A stretch of 64,000 bases of DNA from Porpolomopsis calyptriformis (Eukaryota > Basidiomycota > Agaricomycetes > Agaricales > Hygrophoraceae): the NCBI GenBank assembly GCA_951640195.1, contig OX621167.1, positions 1,488,001 through 1,552,000 on the forward strand, given 5' to 3'. This document shows positions 1 through 11,703 of this stretch, in pieces. The notes under the pieces are model-generated. The model saw only the letters and a program-made list of their open reading frames with translations, was not told the DNA's origin and did not search any database. The position numbers were made by a program, and so were the translations under genes. Positions within the stretch are counted from its first letter, which is position 1; the number at the start of each line of letters is the position of its first letter.

Positions 1-188
1 ACGTCCCGCTGGGATCAGTTTTGTCATGTCTTGCGTTGGTGGGCCTAGAAGACGGAGTGTTATACGAGACTTGGCGCCGAAGTGGATTATTGAATGTACA
101 AGAACCGAGTCGTCTTTTCAAAACAACCTGGGCGAGGTTTCTTTTTCTCGTTTCTCATTAAACAGTTGTATTTTATACCACTTCATGA
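1..188 (+). CDS. possible 3' end of a gene entering from the left
   Basis: One frame is open from base 2 and reads as a plausible basic stretch (MSCVGGPRRRS and onward). A GT...AG interval at about 97-168 would splice to a short tail ending at a TGA near 188. No family is recognised and the piece is too short to judge. The alternative is 3' flank of RPL43 with no gene at all. Bases 189-325 show nothing recognisable. Confidence 0.25.
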
Positions 189-325
189 TATCAACCTGGA
201 TCCGATTACCATAGGGAAGTTGCGCAGGGTCAGAGGCACCAATGGACTGGGGGACTTGTTTTCGGTCTTGTTCAAACTGACGATCAAGTGGTGCAACAAG
301 TGATCACATTACAAGGGAAGAGAAT

Positions 326-857
326 CTATGCCTCAGTGAGTTCACGTAACCGACGGACGGTGCTAACAGAGCCATTAGTGCCATACTGGAGGCAACCCGA
401 ACCAAGGACGTACCTTCGAACGGTCGCAGCGGCTGTCGTCGACACCGTCCATGCACCGCCCGCAATAGCCTTTCTACACGAGCTGCAGTTCCAAATGCCA
501 ACGGCTGTACGCTTAACGGAATCCTGGTATGGGTCCACGATAAGGTCATAGACAGGCTGGTAAAAATACGAAGACTTGCTTTGCCACAAAAGGTACATGT
601 GTACCGCGCATGTTGCGAAATTTCCATCTAAGCCACAAATGAGTGCACTCACAGACATCAGTGAGGACACTACGCACTTTTTTGACCTGCTTCCTCAGGG
701 AGGCCCCGTATCGCTATGAAAACATTGAGAAGGTGTGAGATCATTGATGGCTGTCCTCACAGTGCCGTATTTCCCTGTGATTCCGACTTTTCTGGTGCGC
801 TTTGTCTAAGCAATGTCAGCACATACTTCAATGCAATGAAACACCACCGCTCACCAT
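326..857 (-). CDS. RPL43: 60S ribosomal protein eL43 (RPL43/L37a)
   Basis: Structural zinc-finger protein of the large ribosomal subunit. Six exons can be placed (857-855, 805-761, 713-678, 627-580, 523-414, 362-326). They add up to 279 nt, or 92 residues plus stop, which is the usual family length. The product carries the CX2C pair in YTCTFCGK and the second pair in IWNCSSCRK, then the conserved stretch [16 protein letters not shown], ending LRELTEA. The first coding exon is only the ATG, with an intron starting directly after it. The fourth intron (579-524) begins GCAAGT and ends CAG, a GC-AG intron; only this donor keeps the very conserved FCGKDSVKR. It is divergent from TRM82 with 92 bp between start codons. 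Confidence 0.96.
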
Positions 858-949
858 CGTGAAGATATCAGCGTTGTTGGACACGGTTTGAAGGTGAAGA
901 ACTGTACAGGTTTTACAAGCCACTCATATTATCACGTGATGACAGGCCA

Positions 950-2857
950 ATGTCTGTTTTCCCTCATTCACGGTTGTGGATCACACCGTTGAGGACGGTC
1001 GTCATCTCTGGACCTCACATCCAAGTCTTGAATACGCCGTGCGTATTCTTATTTATTTTACTGTGAAATGTCCGTCTGCACGGGAACAGAACTGGCGATC
1101 TTCTCTCCTCAACTGCTCTTTGGCAAGCTCACGAAGGAGATGCATTGCTCAAGTCTGGACCTGTTCGCTGTGCCGCCACAGACAAGTCGCATAGTTGTCT
1201 TGCTACAGCCGGAAATGACAAGCTTTTGAAAGTGTGGCAATTGGATCCGTTGAAACTTCTGAGTCAAAGGTCCGCCACTCAACACCATGCATCTCATCCT
1301 CCAACGCGTGTTTTTCACAAGGGAACTACCAAAAAGACCTACGGCAATTCAGTTCACACACGATGCGCAGACCATCCTTGTTTCCGATAAATTTGGTGAC
1401 GTGTTCAGGTAATCGGCGAGCCCCGTGGTTCACCGTCAATCCTGTTGACGTGCCCTCTATTCAGTTATTCTCTTCGCCCTCAAGATACTACAAATCAGAG
1501 CCAGAATGAATTCTCGTCTCACGAGAACCCATCCGGAGGACAGCTCGTCCTTGGTCACGTATCTGTGCTCACGACTTTCCTCCTCACTCGCGACGAACGG
1601 TATATAATTACAGCTGACAGAGACGAACATATCCGAATTAGCTGGTTTCCTCAAGGGCACATCATCGAGAGATACTGTTTTGGGCATGAGAGGTTTGCAT
1701 TCCGACGATGCTGCGGTACATTGGCTCTTTTAACAGGCGGTGCTAGATATATCTCCGCAATTCACACACCCTCTTTCTCTCCGTCCTTACTTGTCTCGGG
1801 CGGTGGTGACCCGATGCTCAAATTTTGGGATTGGACTACGGGAACCCTCATCCATGAAATCGAGATCCTCTCCACAGTTGAGCCTTACATCAAGATGACA
1901 GCTCCTAAGAGGAGGCGAGGCGGTGAAGATGAGGGATTCTGTGCACCTCGACGAGTAGGTAGACGAAAAGAGAAAGGCGAGAACAGCAAAGAGGACAGTG
2001 CAAGAGAAACTTCGATGGATGGTGGGGGAATGTCAACCCTAACGGCCCATGCTTTGAGATCAATGGACGTTGGTGTGGAATTCGATGAAGTTGGTGATTC
2101 AGAGGAAGCTGGCGATATAGTCCTTGTCATTCACAAGATCGAAACATTGAACGCAAGCAATGTGCATCATGTAGTGTTCAGCGCGGTTGGGTACGTGATT
2201 TCTTGGTAAAAATAATTTCGTCACTAAGGAGCAACCTTGACAGCGCAAGTGCACTGTTTACTTGCCCCTACCCAAACGAGAGTGCACCGTCGATCCTTCA
2301 TGTTTTTGACTTTGGCCATCCTGTCCTGGATTTTGTCGTTGCAGAGGATGGATCCATCTGGACATTGCTGGATGAAGCATGTCCGATGGATAACACCCGA
2401 AAAGGCATGGCCAGGATAGTCAAGTTTATACAAGGCGAGGTGAGTATGAGGCTTGGCAACCTAATTGTTAACTTCTTATTTGTAATAGCTTGTGGAAAGA
2501 GTCGATGATAGATTTGCTCCCCTTCTGTCCTCACTCAACTCAAGTTGTCTGATAAATGGTACGAGGACATGTCTTTCCTTTGCTTTGCATCTGATGTCAT
2601 ACTTTTTAGCCACTGCTAATGATCTGCAAACGCTTGACCTATACACCCTCTTGGCATCCATGCCTAAAAATGCAGAGGCGGAGCACAATCCCATGGACCG
2701 TGATTCTCCCATTGCTTCACTGGACACAGGAAAATCGCAACTAGTGAGCAAGAAGGCACTGGGAAGACTCAAAAGCAAGGCATTATTGGCTAAAACACTC
2801 GAGGTTGAGAGCTCAGACAAAGAACCACAAAAGAAGCGGCTAAAGATGTATGATTGA
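950..2857 (+). CDS. TRM82: tRNA (guanine-N7-)-methyltransferase non-catalytic subunit (WD40, TRM82/WDR4)
   Basis: WD40-propeller partner that stabilises the Trm8 methyltransferase, which makes m7G46 in tRNA. The ATG at 950 opens exon 1; an intron at 1039-1089 joins it to the conserved block SGPVRCAATDK, followed by the WD repeat ATAGNDKLLKVWQLD. After the intron ending at about 1320 comes LPKRPTAIQFTHDAQTILVS, a family hallmark, then HVSVLTTFLLTRDERYIITA and SGGGDPMLKFWDW. A basic, low-complexity insert (residues RRRGG...GRRKEKGEN) precedes the last blades. Further introns lie near 1409-1464, 1690-1735, 2190-2235 and 2440-2488. The C-terminus is Lys-rich (PQKKRLKMYD). It shares a 92-bp intergenic spacer with RPL43. 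Confidence 0.93.
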
Positions 2858-3045
2858 GGCTTCAAATATTCAGGTGTGGAAAGTATAGACCGTATATTCA
2901 CAAATCATGAAGACAGTTGATAGTCTTGCAATGAGAAGCCAGATGATAAGATATCACAGTATGATCCTGTCCTGAGCTGAAGGTTTACTACCGTCAGTGT
3001 GCAGGCAAAAAGCCGTGTCCGATTGAACAAACCTGTAGCTTTCAT

Positions 3046-3495
3046 CTAATCACAGCTCCCGTCCGCAGGCCCATCCTTCCATCTCTCGTCTGTTTTTGCG
3101 CAATCAAATATCTGTTTTCCCAGTCTCTCGTTGACATTGTTATGCCGTTCACACAACCACCGACTCAGGGCAACCCTCCCGGTCACGTCTGGGGGGTGTT
3201 CCTTCATATTCTGCCCCAGATGCGACGCGCAGGACGAGCAGGGATAGAGTGCAGGCAAGGACCCGAGAAGAGCTAACATATTGGTTTGTTGACTCGTCGT
3301 TGGGCGTTCGGGATAGTATGCTGCGGTTGTATGGAGAAAGGACCAAGTGGCGCGGCCCAACTGTTCTCCATCAAGAGGGCATTGAGCGGGCGATTCTGGG
3401 GCACGTCTCGACGTTGTCTTCTGCCCCCCTCGCGAGGATGGATTCCAGTTTCTGAACGCGGTGCATACCTTGCACGGTTTCCCGTCCGTGGTCAT
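3046..3495 (-). CDS. ERV1: FAD-linked sulfhydryl oxidase (ERV1/ALR family)
   Basis: Regenerates the Mia40 disulfide relay in the mitochondrial intermembrane space. The 149-residue reading has every family landmark in order: an N-terminal CxxC (GKPCKVCTAFRNW), the FAD-contact motif LGRATWSFLHT, the redox-active CxxC in YPCSSCA, HNNVNERLGK, and the distal cysteine in IFDC. The ORF is essentially intronless from the DGKPC motif onward. The start is uncertain: the in-frame ATG at 3495 is used, but family members often have a longer N-terminus and a short upstream exon could exist. Such an exon would overlap the CCCH gene, which starts 53 bp away on the other strand. Confidence 0.92.
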   Translation of the reverse strand: MTTDGKPCKVCTAFRNWNPSSRGGQKTTSRRAPESPAQCPLDGEQLGRATWSFLHTTAAYYPERPTTSQQTNMLALLGSLPALYPCSSCASHLGQNMKEHPPDVTGRVALSRWLCERHNNVNERLGKQIFDCAKTDERWKDGPADGSCD

Positions 3496-3548
3496 GGCCA
3501 ACGAAACCGTGAGAACTGTTGGTCATCAAAACGCTCGCATCGACCTCG

Positions 3549-4930
3549 ATGGCCTCGTCCATGTCCGAAGCAGCCCTCAAACTCGAAATAGCTCGACTAG
3601 AGGGCACCACCCGTTTCCTTTCGTGCTGTTTGTATCGTTCTGACTGTCATCGTAGGTGCAATCGATCGTCACAAGTCGGAAGCCTCCCGTCCACATCGAC
3701 GGAGCAACACTTACATCAACCCCGATTACAAGCCTTTCTCCAAGAATATTCGTTCCGTCCCAGCAACGAGCCGCCCGCATCCATTGCCGTCGACTCTCCG
3801 GGATGCAGCAATACCACAGACACGGGAAGTCGTCATCGGCGGCGTCACCTTTGAGTCTTCTGGACGTTCCCTGGTCAGGAAAGACCGTAAGTGCGCTTGG
3901 AACCCGCCGCATTCCGAGCAACGCCCTCTCTGTAACTACTCTTACTTTTAGTGCCCAAACCCGCGTCGTCTGCACACCTCAGACCTGCTTCATCTCGGCC
4001 AAGAGCTGACTTTGCATCGGCCAAGACAGCTCGTCTCCCACCCAAAGCCAGGGTCTACATGCCAAAGACTTCTCGTGGCCGGCGTGGTCGATCCCTCAAT
4101 CGCAATCTAACTTTAAACAGTCGACATTACCAGTCTGTGGCATCACTCGGGTCTAGTCCTCGATCTAACTTGTCTCAGCAGACCCAAGCGGACATTGAAG
4201 AAATATTCTGATAAGCCGTGCCCTCGCTTTACAACCACAGGTATGATCATCCTCTGCAACCATCCATTTTCCTCCGTGCCCTTCACTATCCTCCGTAGGT
4301 GCCTGTAGCCACGGCCTCACATGCATATATCAGCATGATCCGACCAAGATAGCAATCTGCTGGAACTTTCTTCAAGGGAACTGTCCTGATACAGCTGAGA
4401 CGTGCAATCTCTCCCACGACCCAACTCCGGAACGCACTCCCCTTTGCATGCACTTTGCGAACAACGGTCGCTGCAATCGCGAAAACTGCCCTTTTCCGCA
4501 TGTGCATGTCGGTACTCGCCATGGTGTTTGCCGTGATTTTGCGGTCCTTGGATTCTGCGCCAAGGGCCTCGACTGTGACAAGCAACATGTCAGAGAATGT
4601 CCTGATTTTGCGGAACAAGGATGTTGTGTAACAAAGGGATGCAAGTTACCTCATGTCATTCGCGCAAATCGCAACCGAAAGCCGGCCAAAATTCAAACCA
4701 ATGATCCGTCGAATCCGGTCGCCCCGGCTTCTTCAATCGGTTCCTCAAAGACTTCTACCGGAACTGACGATGATTGGAGTTCCCAGCGGAGATCTGCCTC
4801 GGATGCCCAATTAGGGGATGAGTATATTTCCTTGACCTTTCATGAGAGCGAAAGCAGCGACGAAGAAGACCACAGTCCGGCTGAAGAGTCAGCAAGCGAC
4901 GAAGAACTGGACCACAACGACACTGGATGA
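3549..4930 (+). CDS. CCCH zinc-finger protein, ZC3H3-like
   Basis: Predicted RNA-binding protein with about five tandem CCCH fingers, resembling metazoan ZC3H3, which acts in mRNA 3'-end processing and export. The function here is inferred from family. The ATG at 3549 starts MASSMSEAALKLEIARLEG; introns near 3611-3654, 3890-3952, 4124-4180 and 4241-4298 join the reading frame. The fingers follow as KPCPRFTTTGACSHG, AICWNFLQGNCPD, PLCMHFANNGRCNRENC, GVCRDFAVLGFCAKGLDC and RECPDFAEQGCC. The tail (from about residue 350) is acidic and Ser-rich (ESSDEEDHSPAEES). It is divergent from ERV1 with a 53-bp spacer. The position of the intron before the first finger is the least certain splice. Confidence 0.88.
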
Positions 4931-5051
4931 TTTTACCATTTTATATTTTTTCGGATTTTACTTCACCACGTTTTGAATATATGTTCCTGGTCATTGTTCG
5001 TTGGACGATGACCGGCCACTTTAAATTTTTATGCTTTTCACCTGAACTACG

Positions 5052-6588
5052 ATGAGCCAATCCAGTGCATTTGGTATTGCCCAAGCAGCCAGGGCTGCCT
5101 TCGAGGCATCCCAGCTCCTGCCAGCCTCCGAACGAATCAATGCATTGGGCGAAATCAAGGATGCATTGACGCAGAGTAAATCTGAGATTTTGGCTGCGAA
5201 TCAACGAGATTTGGAGGTATGGGTCAACCAACCTCAGCAGTTTACCAAACTTTTTCATTAACCTTCGAGCGGGCGTAAGGATGCACAAATGGAACTCGAT
5301 ACAGGACGAATGCCTGGATCGTTACTCAAACGGCTGGATCTAGGAAAGGGGGACAAGTGGGACTTGATGCTCCAAGGCGTCTCCGATGTTGCAGCGCTCC
5401 CCGATCCAGGTGGGGTTGTGTCATACGCATCCGAGCTCTACGACGGCTTGAATCTCTATCGTGTCTCCTGCCCTATTGGCGTACTACTCGTCATTTTTGA
5501 GTCGAGGCCAGAGGTAGTGGTCAATATTGCTTCTCTGGCGATCAAGTCAGGTAAGCTCCATCCCCTTTGGATTCGATACCGCTTACATCTCCTTTTCTCA
5601 CAGGCAATGCCGTGATCTTGAAGGGAGGGAAAGAATCCAATCGAACCACTGCTCTGCTTTCTAAAGCGATCGCCATGGGATTATCGAAGACGTCTATTCC
5701 GGTAACATATGTGCAGGCCATTCAAAGCCGAGCGGATGTCTCCTCCTTACTGGAGTTTGACCAATTCATTGACTTGGTCATACCACGGGGAAGTAATTCC
5801 CTTGTCAAAAGCATTCAAAACCGCACTCGTATTCCGGTGCTGGGCCATGCCGATGGCCTTTGTACCATTTACCTAGACGAGACCGCGGACGTCGACAAGG
5901 CCGTGAGGATTACACTGGATTCCAAGGTCTGCCTTCCCTTGGACTTTCCGAATGGAATATCTAATCATCAGCCTTACAGACAGACTATCCATCAGCGTGT
6001 AATGCCGTAGAGACACTCATTGTGCATACTTCACTGTTGAGCACCGTGTGGCCTGTAGTCGCCACCGCCCTTCTGAAGGCCGACGTTCAACTCGTATGCG
6101 ATGTTGCTACTTTTGATGCTCTAACCGCTCTCTCCCCGCCACCCCCGAATCTGTCCACCCATCTTCGTCCCTCCGACGAGACTGCATATGTAACCGAGCA
6201 TTTGGACCTTACCCTCTCTATCATTGCCCTCCCATCTCTCCTCAGTGCCATCCAGTTTATTAACCATCATGCGTCACATCACACCGATGCCATCATCACG
6301 GAATCCGAGGCAGCAGCATCAACATTCTGTCGGGGTGTTGACTCGGCTGGGACATTTGTTAATGCCAGCACGAGGTTTGCTGATGGCTTTCGGTATGGCT
6401 TCGGTGCTGAGGTTGGGATCAGCACGGGCAAGATTCATGCCAGGGGACCAGTGGGACTGGAAGGTTTAGTCACATACAAGTACATATTAAGGAGTAAAGG
6501 GCAAGCTGGTCACATAGTTAGTGAGTTCGGGATCGGAAAGAGATCGTATAAGCATACGATGATACCAGCTCCCTCGATACTGTTGTAA
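5052..6588 (+). CDS. PRO2: gamma-glutamyl phosphate reductase (proline synthesis)
   Basis: NADPH-dependent reduction of gamma-glutamyl phosphate to glutamate semialdehyde, the second step of proline biosynthesis in the cytosol. Four exons (5052-5216, 5280-5550, 5604-5926, 5980-6588) give 455 residues, the normal size. Visible motifs: AANQRDLE near residue 50, LKRLDLGKGDKWDLM, the substrate region CPIGVLLVIFESRPEVVVNI, GNAVILKGGKES, and the aldehyde-dehydrogenase-type active cysteine in YPSACNAVETLIVH, formed exactly across the last splice. The end reads GPVGLEGLVTYKYILRSKGQ. It sits alone between the CCCH gene and the NASP-like gene, so no shared promoter is evident. Confidence 0.96.
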
Positions 6589-6683
6589 GTCATCAAGGAA
6601 CTTACATAGTAACCTTTAGAAGACACAAAAAAAAATAGATTCAGCGGTAACTAGCAATTCCAAAACCGAGTCGGAGCGAGCGA

Positions 6684-8188
6684 TTATTGTGATTCCAGCT
6701 TGGCTTTTTTCTCGGACTTTGGGCTACCCACGTCGTGACCCGCCTTCCTTTTGGCTTTCTCGCCATCGTCCTTCTGCCTTTTTCTAACGACCATGGACGT
6801 GAGGTCGTTGACGGTGTTGTGGTTTGATCCCGATGGTAGGGCTGGTCCGTTTAATTCTTGATCCAACGCTCGGGCGGCTAACGCTGGCGCCGACATAACG
6901 GGTTCTCTCGGGCTAGTCTTGAGTTCTTCAACCTGTAGAAATTCTCGGCATGGAAATTCATGACAGAAAATTCCGTACGATACCTTCAACGCAAGGTCCT
7001 CCTTGAGCCCCTCCAGTTCCTTGAGTTCACTCTCAATTTGCGCTCTGGTCATGTCTTGCACCAAATCATCTCTGACCAGTCGCCCGCCGGAAGCTTTCCC
7101 TTTGCCTTTGGTGTCCCTTTTCACATCCTCTCGCGTCTCTACAGTCATTTGGCCATTTAGGCCGTCTCGCAGCTCCACCAATCTGGTTTCAACACTCTTC
7201 AAGGCTCCTTCTGCGTGTACGATGGCATCGGCAAGACGTCCCGATGTGAGATCGAGGACTATACTAAGTTTGTAGTGCGCTTCCGCGATTTGGCGAGACG
7301 AGAGCGGTAGAAGAATGGTTTTCAAGTCTAAACCAGCTGAATAGTCTGTAATAGCCTGGTCGAATTTCTCTGCGAAGATTATGAATATGAAGCAATGGGG
7401 TGATATGGTACCGATTCACATACCAGTTTCCAACGAGACATCTCCAAGTGCAATATAGGTATCGGCGAGCTTCAGCCTCACTTCGTCATCATTGTCCTTG
7501 TCTGATTGTTTGCCATAAATTGCTCTTGCAAGATCCAAGACTTCCCAAGCTGCGTTGAAGTCATCTTCCGGCTCGGCGTCGTCCCCTTCCTCTAGCCCAT
7601 CCTGTTCACCTTCCCCTTCGACCCCAACATCCTCACCTTCAAGTGCCCCTTCGTTGTCATCCTCTGCATCGCCAGAGAATGATAGAATAGTGTCATTTCT
7701 ATCAACATTGCTAGAAGCTATTTCAGAGACTGTTAAGTAACCGAGATTAGACAAGTAGCCAAACATAATAGATACCATTGTTCCCCAGCTCATCCAAATC
7801 TTCATCGACTTGATCTTTTCCCAGCACTGAGGTCTGAGCAATCGCATTCTCCAGAAGAGCTTTCCCATATGAGAAGTATAGGTCGGCAGTTTCCGGTGCG
7901 TCTTCACCATACTGCTTTGTCCTGGGAGTCGTGTCATTTGAAGGTTAGCCACGGGATTGAAGAGGGGGACAACAAGATACACGCGACGTACATAAGCTCC
8001 AGAGCAGTGGCATAATAGTCCACTGCATTTTCGAATTTTTTGAGTGCAAAAGCGCGCTTGGCGTGTTCGACAATCTCATCAACATTTGGCTTTGCCACTG
8101 ACGTGTCGGTGGGGATGAGAGTGCTGTTATCGGAAACTTAAGCACCTTCAGTTGCAGCAAACGCGTGATACCAGACTTACGACGCCAT
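6684..8188 (-). CDS. NASP/Hif1/Sim3-type histone chaperone (SHNi-TPR)
   Basis: Predicted chaperone for histone H3 in the nucleus. The ATG at 8188 is followed at once by an intron; the spliced start runs MASTLIPTDTS, then the first TPR (AKRAFALKKFENAVDYYATA) near residues 25-45. A long acidic insert interrupting the TPRs (GEDVGVEGEGEQDGLEEGDD), about residues 110-165, is typical of this family and fits histone binding. The SHNi-TPR core is AEAHYKLSIVLDLTSGRLADA. The C-terminus is Lys-rich with nuclear-localisation-like KRKAGHDVGSPKSEKKAK. Four or five short introns are needed. The 8189-8438 gap to the next gene shows nothing recognisable. Confidence 0.88.
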
Positions 8189-8438
8189 TTAAGGGTGGAT
8201 GTAGGGGTTGAGTGTTGACGTGATTACGGTAACTGTCAGAGGCGTGTGGCTTGGATTCGTGCTTACATTATCATCAGCGTTACTGTATTGCAGAATGTAG
8301 CGGCCCCGTATTCTCGAGCAATATTAATAGGAGTAGCTCAGTATCATCAAGGGACCAATAAGGTATCCATATGTACAAAGGTCAAGTGAATCATAGAAGA
8401 GTCAAAGGCCATCAGACTGTCAGCTCCAAAGATTAGCG

Positions 8439-11400
8439 CTATTGTTGCGATAAATCCCGGGCTGCTCCCAAACCTGTGCGCAACTTCCCCGGTTCACCTA
8501 ACGCTAGAGGGGATGTTAAAGTGTTCGTAGAAGGGAATCCCACGCTGGTGGTGGCATTGTATGGAGAGAGCGTCGACAACTGTGACTTTGGATCCCCAAA
8601 ATTCCCGATCAGTCCGTTGGGAGGAGCCATCGTCGAGAGCCGGAAGGGATTGGCTGCCCCCAGACCAGGTGGCTGCGGTCGAAGACCTGCGTCTGGTGCT
8701 TGGCCCAATCCAGCGAAACCTGTCGGTTGTGAAACAGCTGCCAAACTCAGTTGCGGCACGCCAATCCCACCGGACAGTCCTCCTGTTCCCGGAGGTGGCG
8801 AATTTCCAATCCCACTGGAGTTGTCCGGCGAGGATTCCGGTAGCGGGGGCAGCGATTCCAAAAGCATTGCACCGAATGACGAGGTCGGTTTGAACGCTTT
8901 CAAGCCGATAAACCCGCTCTGAGATTTCGTAGTTGGGGAATAGGCAGCAGTGGAAGCAGTCGAGATTGATGTTCCATCTGTACGCTGACTTGATGGCAGA
9001 GGTGAAGCTGAAACAAGGGAGGAAGTTGGCTCTGCGGTTGTTGGTGTGATCTGGGTTGAATTTCCGGGGAAAAAGGTCTTGATGGAACCAGTTTTGTGTT
9101 CCTCATCCCGGCCGGAAAACGAGAAGGATGATGCGACACCGGCCATGTCAGACGCTCCCCAACCGCTGGAACCATTCGCAATCCCAATCGATCCTATCGA
9201 TTGTGGTTGCCGTTGACCGGCTTGACTCTCATTCATGTTGGTGCCGTTTCGAGACCCCAGCATACCTAACTCCATTAATGTCGGTGGTTTCGGTACGGGG
9301 GGTGCGGCTGTCGCTGATGGGGCGAATGGATTTCTTGATCCCGTCAGATGGGGTTTCATTGGCTGCGCGGTTGGAGGTGATGGGAGGGATGAGTGTGAAG
9401 GCAAACCTCGTGATGTGAGGGGAGTTGAAGCTGGACGAGCGGGCACATTGGATGAGGAGAAAGCAGGCTGATACCAGGGTGTTAGAGGTGGGGCGAAAGG
9501 AGAAGAAGAGGATGTTGAAGGGATAGGGGGTGCAGTGGTAAGGCCAGTGCCAGCTAATGATACTTGCCCTATATTTCTCCCTGAGTCGCCCACACCAAAG
9601 ATACCCATGCCTGTACTGTGCGGCAACACTACACTTTGCCTGAATGGATTAGGCCCTGTTGCTTGCGGTTGAAGGAAAATCGTGTCGGTTGGTCTCGCTT
9701 GCAATGTTCCGCCCATCATGGGTGGCGACAGTTGGGTCCCAGTTGCTTGGGGTGGCAAGAAAGAAGAAAACGGGCGGTGTCCTGATTGCGGTTGAGGAGG
9801 CTGGAGCATTGTTGGGTTGGTTTGAATTGGTATGTGTTGAGATGCCAACAGGCTTCCCGGTTGCGTCAGGGATGTAATGGGCGGTAAAACAATTGAATGT
9901 GAAGCTGGAGGTTGGCTTGACGTCATTTGCAGCGATACAAATGGGTTGGCTGCGGCTTGTTGCTGAAAGTAAGCGCCAGAAGGGCTTTACAGGAGGGCGA
10001 GCAGCACATTAAACTGATTGTAGAGGTCAAAGATGACAAGACACGCACCTATCTGTCTGGGGGTTAAACATAGTAGGCTGTTCTTCTTCTATCGCAGACA
10101 GGAAGTCTACCACTGCGTGATTAGATTGAGACTTGGTCTTCGCGTGACTGATCGAGGTGCTAGGCGTCGTTGATAGCGGAGGCGCGGGATCTTTACGCAC
10201 AAGATGAAATGGGATCATTGATGGTTGTGTATGAGGTCAAACCCACCTTTCTGAATTTTTGTCGCATTAAAAGAACCCTCGGGATTTTTTGGATTCCTCT
10301 CAGCGTCCTTGCTTGTTTTGTATTCGATCCTATTTCGTTCGAAATTAGGGTCATCGAGGTATTCTTGAAGTGATCCGGCCAGCGACACTGGAGCCTAGGA
10401 AACCGTAAGGAACAAGATAATATTGTCAACCAGTCATCCAACAAGGTGTAAGGCAGACTGACGTGCTTCAAATTAGGAATCGGCACGGTGAGAATATTTT
10501 GGAGCTTCTTGGCGATGCTCAAGTATTCGACAACTCGTTCCGTTTGGTCGCAGAAATGTCGATAAATGGCAAGTGCGTCCTTAGCATCGATGTAGGACAT
10601 CTCGAAGTAATGTTCTGAAAGGGAGGGGTTGGTAATTGACAATGTATCAAGGGTAATATGAGTGCATATACCTAGTACATTTATAACCCCCTCATTTCCG
10701 GCTTGGAAAAGAATGAGTAGGTCATTGACAAGCATTCTCAAGGCAGTGGTTGTTAGACCGTCTTCAAGGTCATCCAAATAAAACTGAATAAGAGGGAGAA
10801 ATAAGTGGATTTCAGATAGAATAGAGGAGCCAGAGAACTGACTCGACATTCCACTAGTGCATCAATCATGCGTTGGACAACTTTTGTCTCACGCAATAAT
10901 CCTTTCTCCACTGACATAAGTCGCAACTTCTTCCCCGCAATGCTCTTGTTCCTTGTCGAACCTGGTGTGGTTGGCTTGGGTTTGGTGTTACGACGACCAC
11001 GACTGGCGTCCTCTTCAATCGAATTGGAGTTTCTCCAGTCGCGGTTTGACTCGGATTGTACATGAATAGCGTCGTGCTTGAGGTCACGGTAAGCATGTAT
11101 GCGAGCGTCAAGGTACTGTGAGTAGTGTTGCAGATTCTGCGGGGTAATATAGCCTAGAGCGGAGGGTAAGAGTGGGTTAACGAAGCGAAAAACGACACAC
11201 CCTCCCAGTTTCCTGAGGAGACATTTTGCAGCCGAAGAACCTCTGAGGAGGAGGAGAGATAGGACAAGACGTTGTCCGTCGCGCCGTTTCGTATCATGGA
11301 GTGCAGAACAATCAGTGCTTTAAAGACGACCTGGAGAATTCACGACCGATGCCGTTCAAGCGGCCCTGCTAAGAAACGTGAAAGCACCCACAATAGAATT

Positions 11401-11614
11401 TGGTTCACGAAAGCGGGGGGATAGTGCCTTGCAGACGTCGTGAATCGCGCCATCGTTTGCCCAAGTTGCAGCAATGATTGGCTCCAAGTACTGTTTCCAT
11501 TCAAAATGTGAAGAGATAGGATTTGCCAAGGGAATGAAAACAAGGCACCTTTGGCTTTGGAGGGGCTGCTTTTGGCTTGCAAGCGAGCTTCACGACCTTG
11601 TCGTAACTCGACAT
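8439..11614 (-). CDS. AP180/CALM-type ANTH-domain clathrin adaptor (YAP1801-like)
   Basis: Endocytic adaptor that binds PIP2 through an N-terminal ANTH domain and clathrin or EH proteins through its tail. The ATG at 11614 reads MSSYDKVVKLACKPKAAPP; introns join AATWANDGAIHDVC, MIRNGATDNVLSYLS, the block YRDLKHDAIHVQSE, then ALRMLVNDLLILFQAGNEGV, QTERVVEYLSIAKKLQN and VPIPNLKH. The last ~495 residues (8439-9926) are one large exon, rich in Ser/Pro/Gln, with several NPF tripeptides (GPNPFRQS, SRNPFAPS, AANPFRLS) that are EH-domain ligands. Tail length and composition are normal for the family. It is divergent from ETR1 with 89 bp between start codons. Confidence 0.9.
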
Positions 11615-11703
11615 GTTTAATGGAGTAAGCAGTCAAGCCTCGGTCAAAACTCGTTTGTTTTTTTCCTAAGTTTTTGGTAAATATTCCTGCCAGTTTAGAA
11701 CAA

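Noticed and set aside
304..670. Two overlapping minus-strand ORFs of ~110 codons
   Set aside because: Both are read-through artefacts of RPL43 exons and introns; the spliced 92-residue eL43 explains them.
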